Positions 45,004-55,342 of a DNA stretch of 64,000 nt are shown one piece after another. A program made the position numbers and the translations under genes. The stretch is from positions 68,959,237 through 69,023,236 of the forward strand of contig CM055316.2 of the NCBI GenBank assembly GCA_029255685.2, in the 5' to 3' direction. The notes under the pieces were generated by a model. That model was not told the origin of the DNA, ran no database searches, and saw only the letters and a list, made by a program, of their open reading frames with translations. How positions within the stretch are numbered: the stretch's first letter is position 1; every line of letters starts with the position of its first letter. This stretch comes from Silene conica (Eukaryota; Streptophyta; Magnoliopsida; Caryophyllales; Caryophyllaceae).

Positions 45004-45630
45004 CTACATATCGAGCAACACAGGTAAATCTAAATATGATAAAGTTGTCCGAGTCAGCAAGCGTGTTGCAGTATCAAGTGATATGTCATGTTTTGGAGAT
45101 GGCACATGTAAATTGTCAATCAACTCTTTCACTTTTGGTTTTTCAGCACCAGTGAGATCTCTAAGGTGTCCTCTTTGCAAAAGATTGTAGCCTTGGTAAA
45201 AATGTAGGAGTAATTTAGCTCCCGGATCATTAGTCATAAAGCACTTGCATCTTTTATAAATTATTCTATAACCCCTACGAATGATTCTCACACCATTGAT
45301 ATCATTAATATGCAGAGAAATCTCATACACAACTGCAATGACAGGTGCACTAGGGTGTATGAGGAAAAACTGAGACCAATTCCGACAGACCAACGCCATG
45401 TTTGCCTTATATTGGTTACACTTAAGTCGTTCGAAGATGCTATTCATTACATCTTGATTGTCGAAGACAGCCAGTTGGGGTTGATAACGATTATTAGTGA
45501 CCTCAACAGTCCGTAAGGGAGCAAATGAGAATTTCATAGCCTCTTTTTTTTCTCTTATATAATTCCGGACAAAATATGCTTTATCCTCTGCAAGAACATT
45601 CACTACCCACCCCTTGCACCATGTTTCCAT
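45004..45630 (-). CDS. F-box-like protein, tandem copy 1
   Basis: The proposed start is METWCKGW at 45630, the Met shared with copy 2. Codons upstream look like intron or repeat. About 208 codons end at TAG/TAA-proximal LLDM. A probable F-box lies around residues 55-90 (NQDVMNSIFERLKCN, then MALVCRNWSQFF). A conserved CFMTNDPGAKLLLH segment follows, then a helical tail with PSPKHDI. F-box proteins link substrates to SCF ubiquitin ligases; the short tail has no recognised substrate-binding repeat. The frame is intact. It is about two-thirds identical to copy 2. The gene lies within the MULE, on the same strand as the ULP gene. Confidence 0.5.
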   Translation of the reverse strand: METWCKGWVVNVLAEDKAYFVRNYIREKKEAMKFSFAPLRTVEVTNNRYQPQLAVFDNQDVMNSIFERLKCNQYKANMALVCRNWSQFFLIHPSAPVIAVVYEISLHINDINGVRIIRRGYRIIYKRCKCFMTNDPGAKLLLHFYQGYNLLQRGHLRDLTGAEKPKVKELIDNLHVPSPKHDISLDTATRLLTRTTLSYLDLPVLLDM

Positions 45631-45649
45631 AATTGACCAGAGGTAACCT

Positions 45650-46060
45650 ACAAGCATACATTGTGAAACCCAGACTATTACATTTCACATAATAAGGGCT
45701 TAGTTTCACAAGCTAATAAGCTTCTAGTTTCACAGGCTAAGCTTCTAGTTTCACAAGCAAAGATTCTAGTTTCACAGAGTAAGAGCTGAGAATCAAAGAA
45801 GAAGATAAAGAAAATTAAACTGTGAAACAAAAGAAGCATCTAGTTTCACAGAATAAACTTCTGGTTTCACAGAATAGGTTTCTAGTTTCACAAGTTAAGA
45901 TTTTTGTTTCACAAGTAAAGCATCTAGTTTCACAAGTTCACAGTTTCACACTTTCACGGTAGGTTCTTCCTGTTTCACAAACTAAGCTTCTTGTTTCACA
46001 AGGTAAGCTTCTAGTTTCACAACATAAGTTCTAGTTTTTCACAGAATAAGAAAAAGAAAC
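45650..46060 (-). repeat. 21 bp repeats between the two F-box-like genes
   Basis: A dense array of TTCTAGTTTCACAGAATAAG-type units, with a few in the opposite orientation around 45818-45835. Confidence 0.85.
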
Positions 46061-46231
46061 TTAAGATAGTAACGAAAAGAAACTTCATTAATTAAAAATA
46101 TCATTCATACATTGCTAGATAATTACATAAAAAGGCTGGCTTGATACATGTAATTACAGAAGAGCACTACAAAAAGACATTTAGGCCAGCCACTAAGATG
46201 CAAAAAGGTGATACAAACTTGAGCAGCTATG

Positions 46232-46861
46232 CTACATATCGAATGCCAAGAAAGGTAAATCAAACCAAGATAATTTCGCTCGAGTCATCAACTCTGTCGA
46301 AGTAGCAACTGCTAAGTCAAGTTCTGGAGATGGCACATCTAAAATGTCAAGCAACTCTTGTGTTTGGTCGATTTCAGCATCAGTTAGATCTCTAAGGTGT
46401 TCACTTTGGTAAGGATTTTCACTTTGCACACAATGTAGGAGTAATTTAGATCCCGGATCATTTGTCATAAAGCACTTGCATCTTTTATAAATGATTCTAG
46501 AACCCCTACGAACTATTCTCACACCATTGACATCATTGATACGCAGAGAAATCCCATACGCAACTCGAATGAGAGGTGCACTAGGGTGTAGGAGGAAAAG
46601 CTGACACCAGTTCTGACAGACCAATGCCATGTTTGCCTTATCTAGGTTACACTTAAGTTGTTTGAAGATGTTATTCATTACATCTTGATTATTAAAAACA
46701 GCCAGTTGGGGTTGATAACAGTTGTTTGTGAGCTCAACAGTCCGTAAGGGAGTAAATGAGAATGCCATGGCCTCTTTTTTTTCTGTTATGTAATTCTGGA
46801 CATATTCTGCTTTATCTTCTGCGTGAAGATTCACTACCCACCCCTTGCACCAGTTTTCCAT
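46232..46861 (-). CDS. F-box-like protein, tandem copy 2
   Basis: The proposed start is MENWCKGWVV at 46861. The open frame extends upstream to 46948, but the shared start and a nearby AG acceptor-like site favour the inner Met. The F-box-like region reads NQDVMNNIFKQLKCN to MALVCQNWCQLF. A KCKCFMTNDPGSKLLLH block and a tail with TDAEIDQTQELLDILDVPSPE follow. The duplication with copy 1 includes the 3' flank (44830-45000 resembles 46080-46230), so the unit copied was gene plus 3' UTR. Frame intact. F-box assignment is by pattern only. Confidence 0.5.
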   Translation of the reverse strand: MENWCKGWVVNLHAEDKAEYVQNYITEKKEAMAFSFTPLRTVELTNNCYQPQLAVFNNQDVMNNIFKQLKCNLDKANMALVCQNWCQLFLLHPSAPLIRVAYGISLRINDVNGVRIVRRGSRIIYKRCKCFMTNDPGSKLLLHCVQSENPYQSEHLRDLTDAEIDQTQELLDILDVPSPELDLAVATSTELMTRAKLSWFDLPFLAFDM

Positions 46862-46929
46862 ATTTGACCAAAGGTAATTAAGTGTAAAACCACAAAGTAA
46901 CCTACAAGCATTACAAAATAGAATCAAAA

Positions 46930-47655
46930 ACCATACATTGTGAAACACAGACTCTTAGATTTCACATAATAAAAGGCTTAGTTTCACAATCAGAAAAAGA
47001 ACCTTAAACTGAAAATAATAGAAAATAAACTTAAAACTGAAAGAAACTTATTATGTGAATCTAAGAGTTATATTGTGAAACTAGAAGTTTATGAAGTAAA
47101 ACTACATGCTTATTTTGTGAAACTAGTTGGCTATATTGTGAAACCTGTTGAAAAATCAGCCTGTTTTTTTTGAATTTTTAACTTGTGAAACTAGAAGCTT
47201 ATGAAGTGAAACTACATGCTTATTTTGTGAAACAAGTTGGCTATATTGTGAAACCTGTTGAAAAATCAGCCTGTTTTTTTGAATTCTTAACTTGTGAAAC
47301 TAGAAGCTTATGAAGTGAAACTACATGCTTATTTTGTGAAACTAGAAGTTGATAATGGAGGTTGTTGATGTTAAAAACTTCGAAGAACGACAATGCTTGC
47401 TTATTTCGCCTCAAATCTTCGAAAATAAACCACACATCCAAAAAACGACAAACAAATCACATTATAACGTACTAAAATAATCAAAAACACTCTCAAAACC
47501 TAGATATTTTCATCACAACCCTAGGTATCACTAACAATGAAAAATAACCAGAAAGTAACCTGAATTTTTTGAATTCTTAACTTGTGAAACTAGAAGCTTA
47601 TAAAGTGAAACAACATGCTTATTTTGTGAAACTAGATGGCTATATTACTGACACG
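46930..47655 (+). repeat. 21 bp repeats upstream of F-box-like copy 2
   Basis: TGTGAAACTAGAAGCTTATG units alternate with a longer unit (TGTGAAACCTGTTGAAAAAT, then CAGCCTG and a T run) repeated three times at about 47110-47360. This is the same long unit as in transposase intron 2. Confidence 0.85.
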
Positions 47656-48039
47656 AATACTACTTACTACTGAAACTTACTCAAAACTCTTACGATCACA
47701 TAAACTCGTTTCTCATCTCAAAACCCTAGATATCACTAATATGAAAAAATAACAATAAGCATTCAACTAATGATAATCGAGTAGGAAAATAGCAAAGAAA
47801 AACGACATTTCAGTACTTATAAGAAACAACATCCTAATTAACCCTAGATATTTTCATCACAAACCCTCGATATCACTAACAATGGAAAATAACAATAAAC
47901 ATTCAACTAATGATAATCGAGCAAGAAAATAGCAAAAAAACAAAATTAAACGCAAATCAGTAATTAAACTACTTAAATAACTTGCTGACAAAAATGTAAC
48001 AGACTAACTACATGCAAAATCAAAGATGAAGAAAGATGA
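47656..48039. other. Spacer or intron in the MULE right arm
   Basis: Contains a duplicated AACAATAAACATTCAACTAATGATAATCGAG-like segment (about 47750 and 47890) and AAACCCTAGATATCACTAA repeats. No coding region is supported. Confidence 0.4.
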
Positions 48040-48235
48040 AGAAACATACGAAGAAAATGAAAGGACGACGATAGATTCCGGGAAGAAGACGAGCGAGCGA
48101 GCGACGAGCGAGCGAGCGAGCGAGATAGAGAGAGAGAGAGAGAGAGAAAGAGCAACGGTTTTTGTGATGGAATGAATTTGAAAAGACGCAAAATGAAGTA
48201 AGGAATGTCAGTGTTTTTTTTTATTATATATGACA
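48040..48235 (-). promoter_or_regulatory. Promoter and leader at the MULE right end
   Basis: On the minus strand, a CACGTGTCATATATAATAA sequence gives a G-box-like core and TATA box (about 48222-48240). A CT microsatellite leader (48125-48147) and a CGCTCG repeat (about 48090-48122) follow. Its placement just inside the right TIR suggests it drives the minus-strand cargo genes. Confidence 0.45.
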
Positions 48236-48287
48236 CGTGGCACAATCTGGTGCGTCCATGATACTTAAATCTAACAGTTCAGAAGGG

Positions 48288-48325
48288 TCCGGCAGCCTCA
48301 CCCTAAGAGGGCGGCCTCACGTGAT
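48288..48325 (-). repeat. MULE right terminal inverted repeat
   Basis: The reverse complement reads ATCACGTGAGGCCGCCCTCT and continues TAGGGTGAGGCTGCCGGA, the partner of 18552-18587. Confidence 0.8.
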
Positions 48326-48328
48326 TCA

Positions 48329-48334
<6 letters not shown>

Positions 48335-48416
<82 letters not shown>

Positions 48417-48440
48417 AAACTATTATTATTATTACTATTA

Positions 48441-48489
<49 letters not shown>

Positions 48490-48492
48490 TAT
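48335..48492. repeat. (TA)n and (ATT)n microsatellites, right flank of MULE
   Basis: About 78 bp of TA repeats follow the element end directly. After a short break come about 24 ATT units to 48492. Confidence 0.95.
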
Positions 48493-48508
48493 ATTATTTA
48501 ACTTAATA

Positions 48509-48821
48509 CTCCCTCCTATTCCATATTTTGTTCCCCTTTGTGTTGTGCACAAAGATTAAGGTGGGAAATAAAATAAGGGTAAAAAATTGGGTGGGGTTTG
48601 GTGATAGGAGAGAGGGATGAATAATTAGAAATTAAATAAGAAATTATGGGCCAAAAACATTAAAAAAAGAATAAAATAGGAGTAAAAAAGTTGGGTGGGG
48701 TTCGATAATTGGAGAGAGAAATGAATAAAATAAGAATAAAAGTTTCCAAAATAGGAAAGGGGAAGAAAACCTGAATAATCCGTTTTAGGAAATACGGAAG
48801 AAAATATGGAATAGGAGGGAG
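48509..48821. mobile_element. Stowaway-type MITE, 313 bp
   Basis: It begins CTCCCTCCTATTCCATATTT and ends AATATGGAATAGGAGGGAG, with TA at 48507-48508 and 48822-48823. This is textbook Stowaway (Mariner) structure without coding capacity. Confidence 0.9.
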
Positions 48822-48836
48822 TATTTATTTAGTTCG

Positions 48837-49154
48837 AAAAAGTTAGACTCATATAAGTTAAGTTCATAAATGTTAAGCAGATATACGTTAATTTCAGCAA
48901 ATATAAGTTAAGTTAATTTCAGCAAAAATAAGTTCAGAAAAGTTCAGCAAAAATAAGTTAAGTTCAGAAAAAATAAGTTAAGTTAAGTTCAGCAAAAATA
49001 AGTTCAGAAAAGTTCAGCAAAAATAAGTTAAGTTCAGCAATAATAAGTTCAGAAAAGTTCAGCACAAATAATTTAAGTTCAGCAAATATAAGTTAAGTTC
49101 AGAAAAAATAAGTTAAGTTAATTTAAGCAAAAATAAGTGCAAAAGAACAGAGCC
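48837..49154 (+). repeat. AAGTTAAGTTCAG array, copy ending GCAAAAGAACAGAGCC
   Basis: Units AAGTTCAGCAAAAATAAGTT and AAGTTCAGAAAAAATAAG. The right end is the inverse of the left end of the 17860-18110 copy (GGCYCTGTTCTTTTG), so the two copies show opposite termini of the same family. Confidence 0.75.
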
Positions 49155-50737
49155 TTTATACTTTATTTCTTCTTTCTTCTTTCTTCTTCCTTATTACTCC
49201 GTATTAACTTCCTGGGTTATACGACACAAGTTTTCGCGCGCCGCTTCTGTTTCATCCTTCAATTTCGCTGCATCCTCATCTCCTTCATCCTCCTCAATTG
49301 GTAAGCTTGTTATTCTTGTCTAATTTTTCGTCCTCCATTTTAGGTAAACTGTAATACCTAATTTCCCAATTTCTGCTATATTTTGCAATTTGGGGGTTTT
49401 GAAGTAGATGCAGATCATAGTGAGAATGGTTGAGGTAGAAGATGAATTTTATGAGAGCTATCAACTAACAAGAGTAGCTCTTAGGAAAAGATGACGTAGT
49501 CGGATAAACAGAAATCGCAACCTCGGTAAGGATTTTAGGGTTGAGGAGTTAAGCGCTATAACTATCTGTAAGTATAAGGCGTGCTTGTATCATCAATACA
49601 TAAGAAAACATTTCAACGTTGTTCAAATCGAAGAGGAAGTAGTAGCACTCAAGGCAGTAGCAGGCACTGTCTTAATGGGTAAAATAGGGAAGTTCTCTCA
49701 GTTGTAGTTAATGATTGAATAAGCCTATTAATCAGTTTAGGGAAAACAATACGATGTATCGGTAGAAGAAGCTCATAACGTTTACTACTCTTATATATCT
49801 AAAGATATCTTTGATCAAATAGCCTTAAATAATCGAAGTCTAATTTACAGACGTTGACGCATTAGATACTGTAGTATATGAGTTCCTTAAGTGTCTGTCG
49901 AAGAAGAAGTTGCAATAGTTCTTATTCATCAACAAAGCTGGTTGCTAACTCTAGTGGTTCTACGAGTTCTAGTAGAAGGTGGTAATACACACGTGTCTTT
50001 AATGGGTTTTGGCTCTCAGGTCAATGAAAAGTTCAAAACGTTCTAGTAGATAAAGATTTAAGGGAGCGGAGCTTGAGACTTATATCTAGGCTTTTGCCTC
50101 CCTTGCCAAATAAGCGCTCAGTTGAATATATCGAGAAGAAGTTTTAAAGGCTAGTTAGCGTGTGAGTTTAAAGGGCGCCTTACTTTTTTTAGTAAAAGGT
50201 AGTTCAAGAGCTTTGTATAGGAGAAGATCACTCGACTGGAAAAATTTTAGATTTAGCAACCGCCAGTAGAGTTGCTTCTTTGTGTAGCATAGGAATTAGA
50301 TTATAGACGTGATATAGATTTATCTAAATTAGTTGGATGGAACATCTAGTGGTGCTGGCTAGCCATAAGGAAGATTGGGCATAAGAGTAAGAATTCAGCT
50401 TTGTTCCTCAAATGCGACTAATGACCTAACTAATGACCCATTTCATATTTTCGTATGCAAACGTCTAAAGTCTTAGTCTGGCAACATGGAAAGCATTGGC
50501 GCATTCATCATCATCACCAGGACGAAAATTAGCACTAACTATTTCAGAAGCATGGGCTAGATTGGGAGCAGTTTCAGGAGCACACAAGGCATTTCTTAGA
50601 GTAGTAAAACGAGCTAATTTCCAAGTTGAAGTTGTTACGACAAAGTCCTGTGAGTAGACCGCTTTATAAGTTTTTCTTTCTGTTGTAGCAGTTCCTTTTT
50701 CATCGCGCATTGAAAGTTAGCCAAACCCTCACTTCAG
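49155..50737. other. Leader-like and unassigned sequence, possible CACTA cargo
   Basis: A CT-rich, 5'-UTR-like segment (49160-49300) ends TCAATTG before GTAAGC. Behind it is a scrambled region with no lasting reading frame. Around 50470-50650 there is a compositionally gene-like segment (+ strand LALTISEAWARLGAVSGAH), open for about 60 codons, which I cannot assign to a family. It may be a further captured exon. Confidence 0.35.
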
Positions 50738-51599
50738 AGCATACAAGAGGCAATGAAGATGGGCAGTGAAGTCTATCACCATTTGAAGGTAGGTTTGAAC
50801 TCATAAATGCTACAAACCCGTGCATGTTCATCCCCTAAGTCCTACCATTTTGATTATCTGCTATGAACACTTTAGGAAAATAATCCACATATGATTTTAT
50901 CTAACTCATCTATCATCAGAAGAAACAGATGAAAACTAGTCCTGTATCTTCCTTATACATTATGGTTCATGGTAACTTGATAATATGAAAACTACAGTTT
51001 GATGTGGGTTTTATACAACAGCTCCGTTCTATGGAGTAACATTTTTGGGAATGGGCTGTTAGCAGTTCATTCTTTGACTGCACTCCACTTGCTCATGAAT
51101 CATGATACAAGTATATTGATTGTTCATGAACTTCATTTGCCTATTATATTTGTCTTTGATCCGTCCACTTATGGGTTCTTTGAATTGTTGTGTGAATTGT
51201 AGAGTGTGATCAAGAAGAAGTATGGCCAAGATGCAACCAATGTTGGTGATGAGGGTGGCTTTGCTCCTAATATCCAGGTTTTGCCACTACCACTAGTTGC
51301 TTGTTTATTAATGTCATTATTTGTGATCTGAGTTTTGAACACTGTATTCATATTCTGCTTTCGATTCTTCAGGAGAACAAGGAAGGTCGTCTTGAGTTGC
51401 TTAAGACAGCCATTGAGAAGGCTGGATACACCGGCAAGGTAAAATATCCTCTTCAGTGGTAGTTCGTCTAACCTTGGGAAATTTATTCAGTGAGCTAATT
51501 TTTATATGTTCTCCCTCACGGGTGGTTATTGGAATGGATGTTGCTGCATCTGAGTTCTACAAGGAGGGCAAGTCATATGACTTAAACTTCAAGGAAGAG
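50738..51599 (+). pseudogene. Enolase gene fragment with introns
   Basis: Four consecutive internal exons of plant enolase keep their introns: about 50738-50788 (EAMKMGSEVYHHLK), 51203-51277 ([20 protein letters not shown]), 51373-51438 ([20 protein letters not shown]) and 51522-51599 ([15 protein letters not shown]). They correspond to a middle part of a protein of about 445 residues; start, catalytic C-terminal half and stop are absent. Exon 3 has an extra Arg codon relative to the usual ENKEGLELL. The acceptor before exon 4 reads CGG instead of CAG and should not splice. Enolase converts 2-phosphoglycerate to phosphoenolpyruvate; this piece cannot. Introns show it was copied from DNA, not from mRNA. 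Confidence 0.85.
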
Positions 51600-51748
51600 G
51601 TATGCTTCAGTGCCTTTAAATTGAAGGTCTGTTATGTTTAATAATGGGCCATGACACTTGCATATAACTAGTATCTGAAAAGTGATTTTTTTATCTGAAC
51701 TTGAGAGTCATCGTTTTTTTTTTTATTTATGAGGCCTTAACTGCCACC

Positions 51749-52110
51749 CTAAGGTAACATTATTCGTAAGACTCCCCAAAGTCTTAAGACTCTGCCACGT
51801 CAGATTTCCACTAACTTTTATTATTTTTTTATTGTTTAGACTCACCTCAGACTCGCCCAAAACTTTATACATTATCCGTCAGACTCACCTCAGACTCTAC
51901 TTTTCCATTTTACTTTTTCTTTTTACATACTTATTAAACTACTTTTAGTGGGGTCAAGACCCACCAAAGTCTTAAGGAGAGTCTTGGATTTTCAAGACTC
52001 GACTTAAGACTTTCCTCAAGACTCGGGTAGATTATTGGTAAAATTGAGGGAGTCTTGTCTTAAGACTTAAGAAAGTATTGTTTTAAGACCCCCAATAATG
52101 TTACCCTTAG
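51749..52110. mobile_element. MITE with CTAAGGGTAACATTATT ends, about 360 bp
   Basis: The left end CTAAGGTAACATTATT and the right end AATAATGTTACCCTTAG are inverse copies. GTCTTAAGAC palindromes recur in both arms. It lies just beyond the last enolase exon. The target duplication is ambiguous (possibly three bases), so the superfamily is open; PIF/Harbinger or hAT would fit. Confidence 0.6.
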
Positions 52111-52479
52111 CTTACATGAAAGTTTTGAGCCTGGTATAGTTTGGTTATAATAGAACTGCTTATTTTGAGCCTGTATGTAACATAATTTTGGTTTTTTTTT
52201 TTGTTTTTTTTTTCGTTCTTTGCAGGTCTAGGTGTATCAAACCAAAGAGGTGTACAATGGTGCTTGGACGTTGGAGAATATCTATAGCTGAAGCTAATGC
52301 GTCCGAGTTCAATATGCTTATTTTGTTAAACTTTGAGTATTAATATTTATTTGTAATGACAAATGTATGTTAAACATTAATTTTGTAATTAATTATTATC
52401 TTAAAAAAAATTATATTTACTAGAAAAATATCTGTGCGAATATTTGTTTTTTTTAAAAAAAAAATAGCAAAAAGTTAGA

Positions 52480-52809
52480 TAACAGTGATTTATCTCGACC
52501 GTTCTCTATTATATGGGATAGAGAGCTATCATATTTGATAACTGTTCTCTAAGGTATATGAAAGATAACGCCTCTCAATTATAAGTGCTCTCTAAGGTAC
52601 AAGAAGGACAACGCCTCCCAATTATAATTGGTCTCTATAGTAAATGAAAACAAAACGCCTTACACACCATGCGTTCTCTAATGTATAGCATATAGAATAT
52701 CCCCCACATCCGTTCTCTATACATTAGAGAACACTGAGTTGGAGAACGCCTAAGGAGTGTTTTCTAAAGCCTTTTTCAACAGATCTCTAAGCCTCTTTTT
52801 TTAGTAGTG
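52480..52809. repeat. CACTA right end with GTTCTCTA/AACGCCT repeats
   Basis: At least ten GTTCTCTA-type motifs (both orientations) and four AACGCCT motifs lead to the terminus TTTTTTTAGTAGTG followed by ATT. The organisation is typical of CACTA sub-terminal DNA and resembles 15933-16145. Confidence 0.65.
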
Positions 52810-52812
52810 ATT

Positions 52813-54498
52813 CATCAATCCTCATTCATATCGTGTGAATGTGTGATAGGTCGATAATCAGTGGTGGAGTAGGGATAAGTAAGAGCAATAACAATAATAG
52901 AATACTTTTATATAAAGTTCTTCATATATCACATCAAAATTTACCAATTTCAATTTTTTAATTTTTTGTTTACAATAGGAAAAGTTTATATAAAGTTCTT
53001 AGATGGAAAAAACTATAAAATGAATAAAGTTAAATCAGTTTCACATTTTACAAATCTATAATAATTAATGAAATAATTGGTTGTTTATTTTCTAATAGTT
53101 ATCAACTTGTTCTTATTTTAGAACCTGATTCTTATAAATAAGAACAAACTTTTAAATACAATAGAATAACTTTTAAAATAAAACTTTTGGTAACAACCCC
53201 AATGCTAGGAACTATTATTGAAATTTAAGAGGCTTTTAATTGATTTTTTAAAAAAAAATCGAGTGTATCTTATATTATTATTTATTGGACCCCCATAAAA
53301 ATGTGCGTCCCTCTAAATTCAAATCTTGACTTTGCAATTGTCCGCAATACACCCGTCACCTTTCATCACATTTTTATTGTCTAACTCTCATCTTATGATG
53401 ATTTAAGAAAAAATGATGAAATATCAATCCTATCTTTTCTAAATTAAAGGTAACGTGGATGTGGATAATAACATTGAAATGTAGATTGTGATAGCTAAGT
53501 TATACGAAGTATATGGTAATAGATAATTTTTTTGGAGAGAAAGGGACAACAAAACGGGATGAATTGAGTAATCATATGAAGTATCAAACAAGATAATTGC
53601 TAGTATTTTTTAATCTTTATTTAAGTAACTAAATTATATAATTAGAAAGGGGAAACAATTCAATTATTTTACGGTCATTAATTTTAAAAGATAATTAATG
53701 TAATTCAGACATGGTTGATCATGCTACGACTTGAGTATCTTTTGATCATCTTTTGTACAATTTTTACACACTTCTTACACTTAGAAATCCTTTTTATAAT
53801 TTTGTAATTCTCTCTTTAGTTTAAACTTTTATTTGTTCTACATTTACATATATAGTTTTAATACAAACTTTATTTTGGTTTATGTTCTTCATTTCAAGCT
53901 ATAGTTCTTCCATTTGGTATTGTATTTCTTCCTTTTCATATTATTACATTTCCATTATGTCATTTATAATATTGTCCATTAGTTTTAATCCTATAATGAG
54001 TAGCTAAATTCTCCAATCTAGGGACTAGGGGAGACATGTAATAAAAAGTGTGTGCATTATGATATAATTTGTAAATATAAAATGTTGTTCATATGTTTCT
54101 AGCACATGCTTGTTTAGCTAAGATGAATCATGTTTAAAGGCCTTAGATATTGATTAAGTTTGTACCTGGTCCTAAAAGTCGAGAGGCACGGGATTTGAGT
54201 AGGACATTTGCATGTGTTAATAGAGTAACCTAATCGTTTCGAGAGATCAATTTCACTATTCAATTTGTATGGTGTATGATGCTATTATCAAGAGGCGGGT
54301 GTCTAAACCATTAACAATGAACAATGTTTTATTATGTCATATTCGTCAGATGCGTTTACATTTCTTACATGTTGAACCGACTTCCCTTGATATTCTTGAT
54401 ATTCTTGTTATTATTGTTTACATTTTAAATCAACAATCAAACAAACAACTCGTTAAATCTACCTAGATAGAAAGACTACCCATAGCAATATAATAGAA
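52813..54498. other. AT-rich intergenic stretch, possible LTR debris at right
   Basis: No coding region is supported. From about 54160 to 54530, phrases such as CTTCCTTGTGGATTCGACC resemble the end of a retrotransposon LTR, but no partner copy is in the window. Confidence 0.4.
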
Positions 54499-55330
54499 CT
54501 ACCTAGCTTCCTTGTGGATTCGACCCCTTAATACTACATTTATTTGTCGTACTCTAGGGTATTTTTGTATAGGTGTGCGATAGCCTATCATTTTACTACC
54601 TTTAGGTAAACCAGTCAACTCACAAGTCTGATTAGACACAATAGAGTCAAGTTCACTTTTAATAGCATCTTTCCAAAAATTAGCATCAATGGATCTCATT
54701 GCCTCACGATACGTTTTTGGGTTATCTTCTAGTGAAAAAGCTGAAACAAATTCATCACTAGCACAAATAGATCAGTATCCATGTTCAGACAGAAAAGTTG
54801 AAACAAAATCAGATCCAAAGTTCTTTGGACATCTAGGTCTCTTAGTCTTTCTAGGTTCAGCAATATGATCAATAAAATTGCTACTACTAATATGTGCAGA
54901 GACATCATTAGATGTAACAGGTAAACTAGGAGATAATACAACATTCTTCTATAATGGAAACACATGCTCAAAAAATGCAGCATCTCTAGCTTCAGATATA
55001 GAACGATCACTCAAAGACATGAATCGATAAGCAGGGCTATTTTGAGCATAACCAATAAAAACACAATCATAGATTTTTGGTCCAACAGTAGGTCTCCTAA
55101 AGTCAGGTAACCCCATTTTAGGCAAACACCCCCACATACCCTAAGGAAGCTCAAGTTTGGAGGATAGCCCTTCCAAATCTCGTAGGGTGTCTTGTCAATT
55201 TTCTCATGAGGGACACGGTTAATCATGTGACAAGCAGAAATTATTGCTTCCTCCCGCATATCGTCAGATAGGCCAGAACTTAAAAGCATCAAATTCACCA
55301 TTTCTTTAAAGTTCTATTTTTCCGTTTATT
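54499..55330 (-). pseudogene. Ty1/copia pol fragment (integrase to start of RT)
   Basis: The minus strand reads, in order: integrase C-terminal core (KEMVNLMLLSSGLSDDM, ACHMINRVPHEKIDKTPYEI), its distal domain (KIYDCVFIGYA, AYRFMSL), a linker, and the N-terminal edge of reverse transcriptase (DANFWKDAIKSELDSIVSNQ, TGLPKGSK). The pieces fall in different frames, so several indels are present. Gag, protease, the catalytic integrase part and most of RT are missing. It is directly fused to LTR sequence at about 55340, indicating a large internal deletion. Confidence 0.75.
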
Positions 55331-55342
55331 TTACCAATAATT

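Larger units (their letters stand above)
18541..48333. mobile_element. Large MULE with transposase, ULP and F-box cargo
   Basis: Imperfect inverted ends of about 36 bp (18552-18587, 48288-48325; core ATCACGTGAGGCCGCC) lie next to TA repeats on both sides, so the exact borders and TSD are hidden in (TA)n. Inside are, left to right: a FAR1/MULE transposase (+), a convergent gene with two Ulp1-like modules (-), and two tandem F-box-like genes (-). A 21 bp repeat fills most introns and spacers. Total length is about 29.8 kb, of which 14.2 kb is a later Athila insertion. ULP-carrying MULEs are known in plants (the Kaonashi group). The double ULP module plus F-box pair is, as far as I know, not a standard set. 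Confidence 0.75.

Noticed and set aside
44920..46175. Two CACTACAAAAA motifs resembling CACTA ends (about 44925 and 46166)
   Set aside because: They are the same position in the duplicated F-box-like gene flanks, in direct orientation, without sub-terminal repeats or matching right ends.
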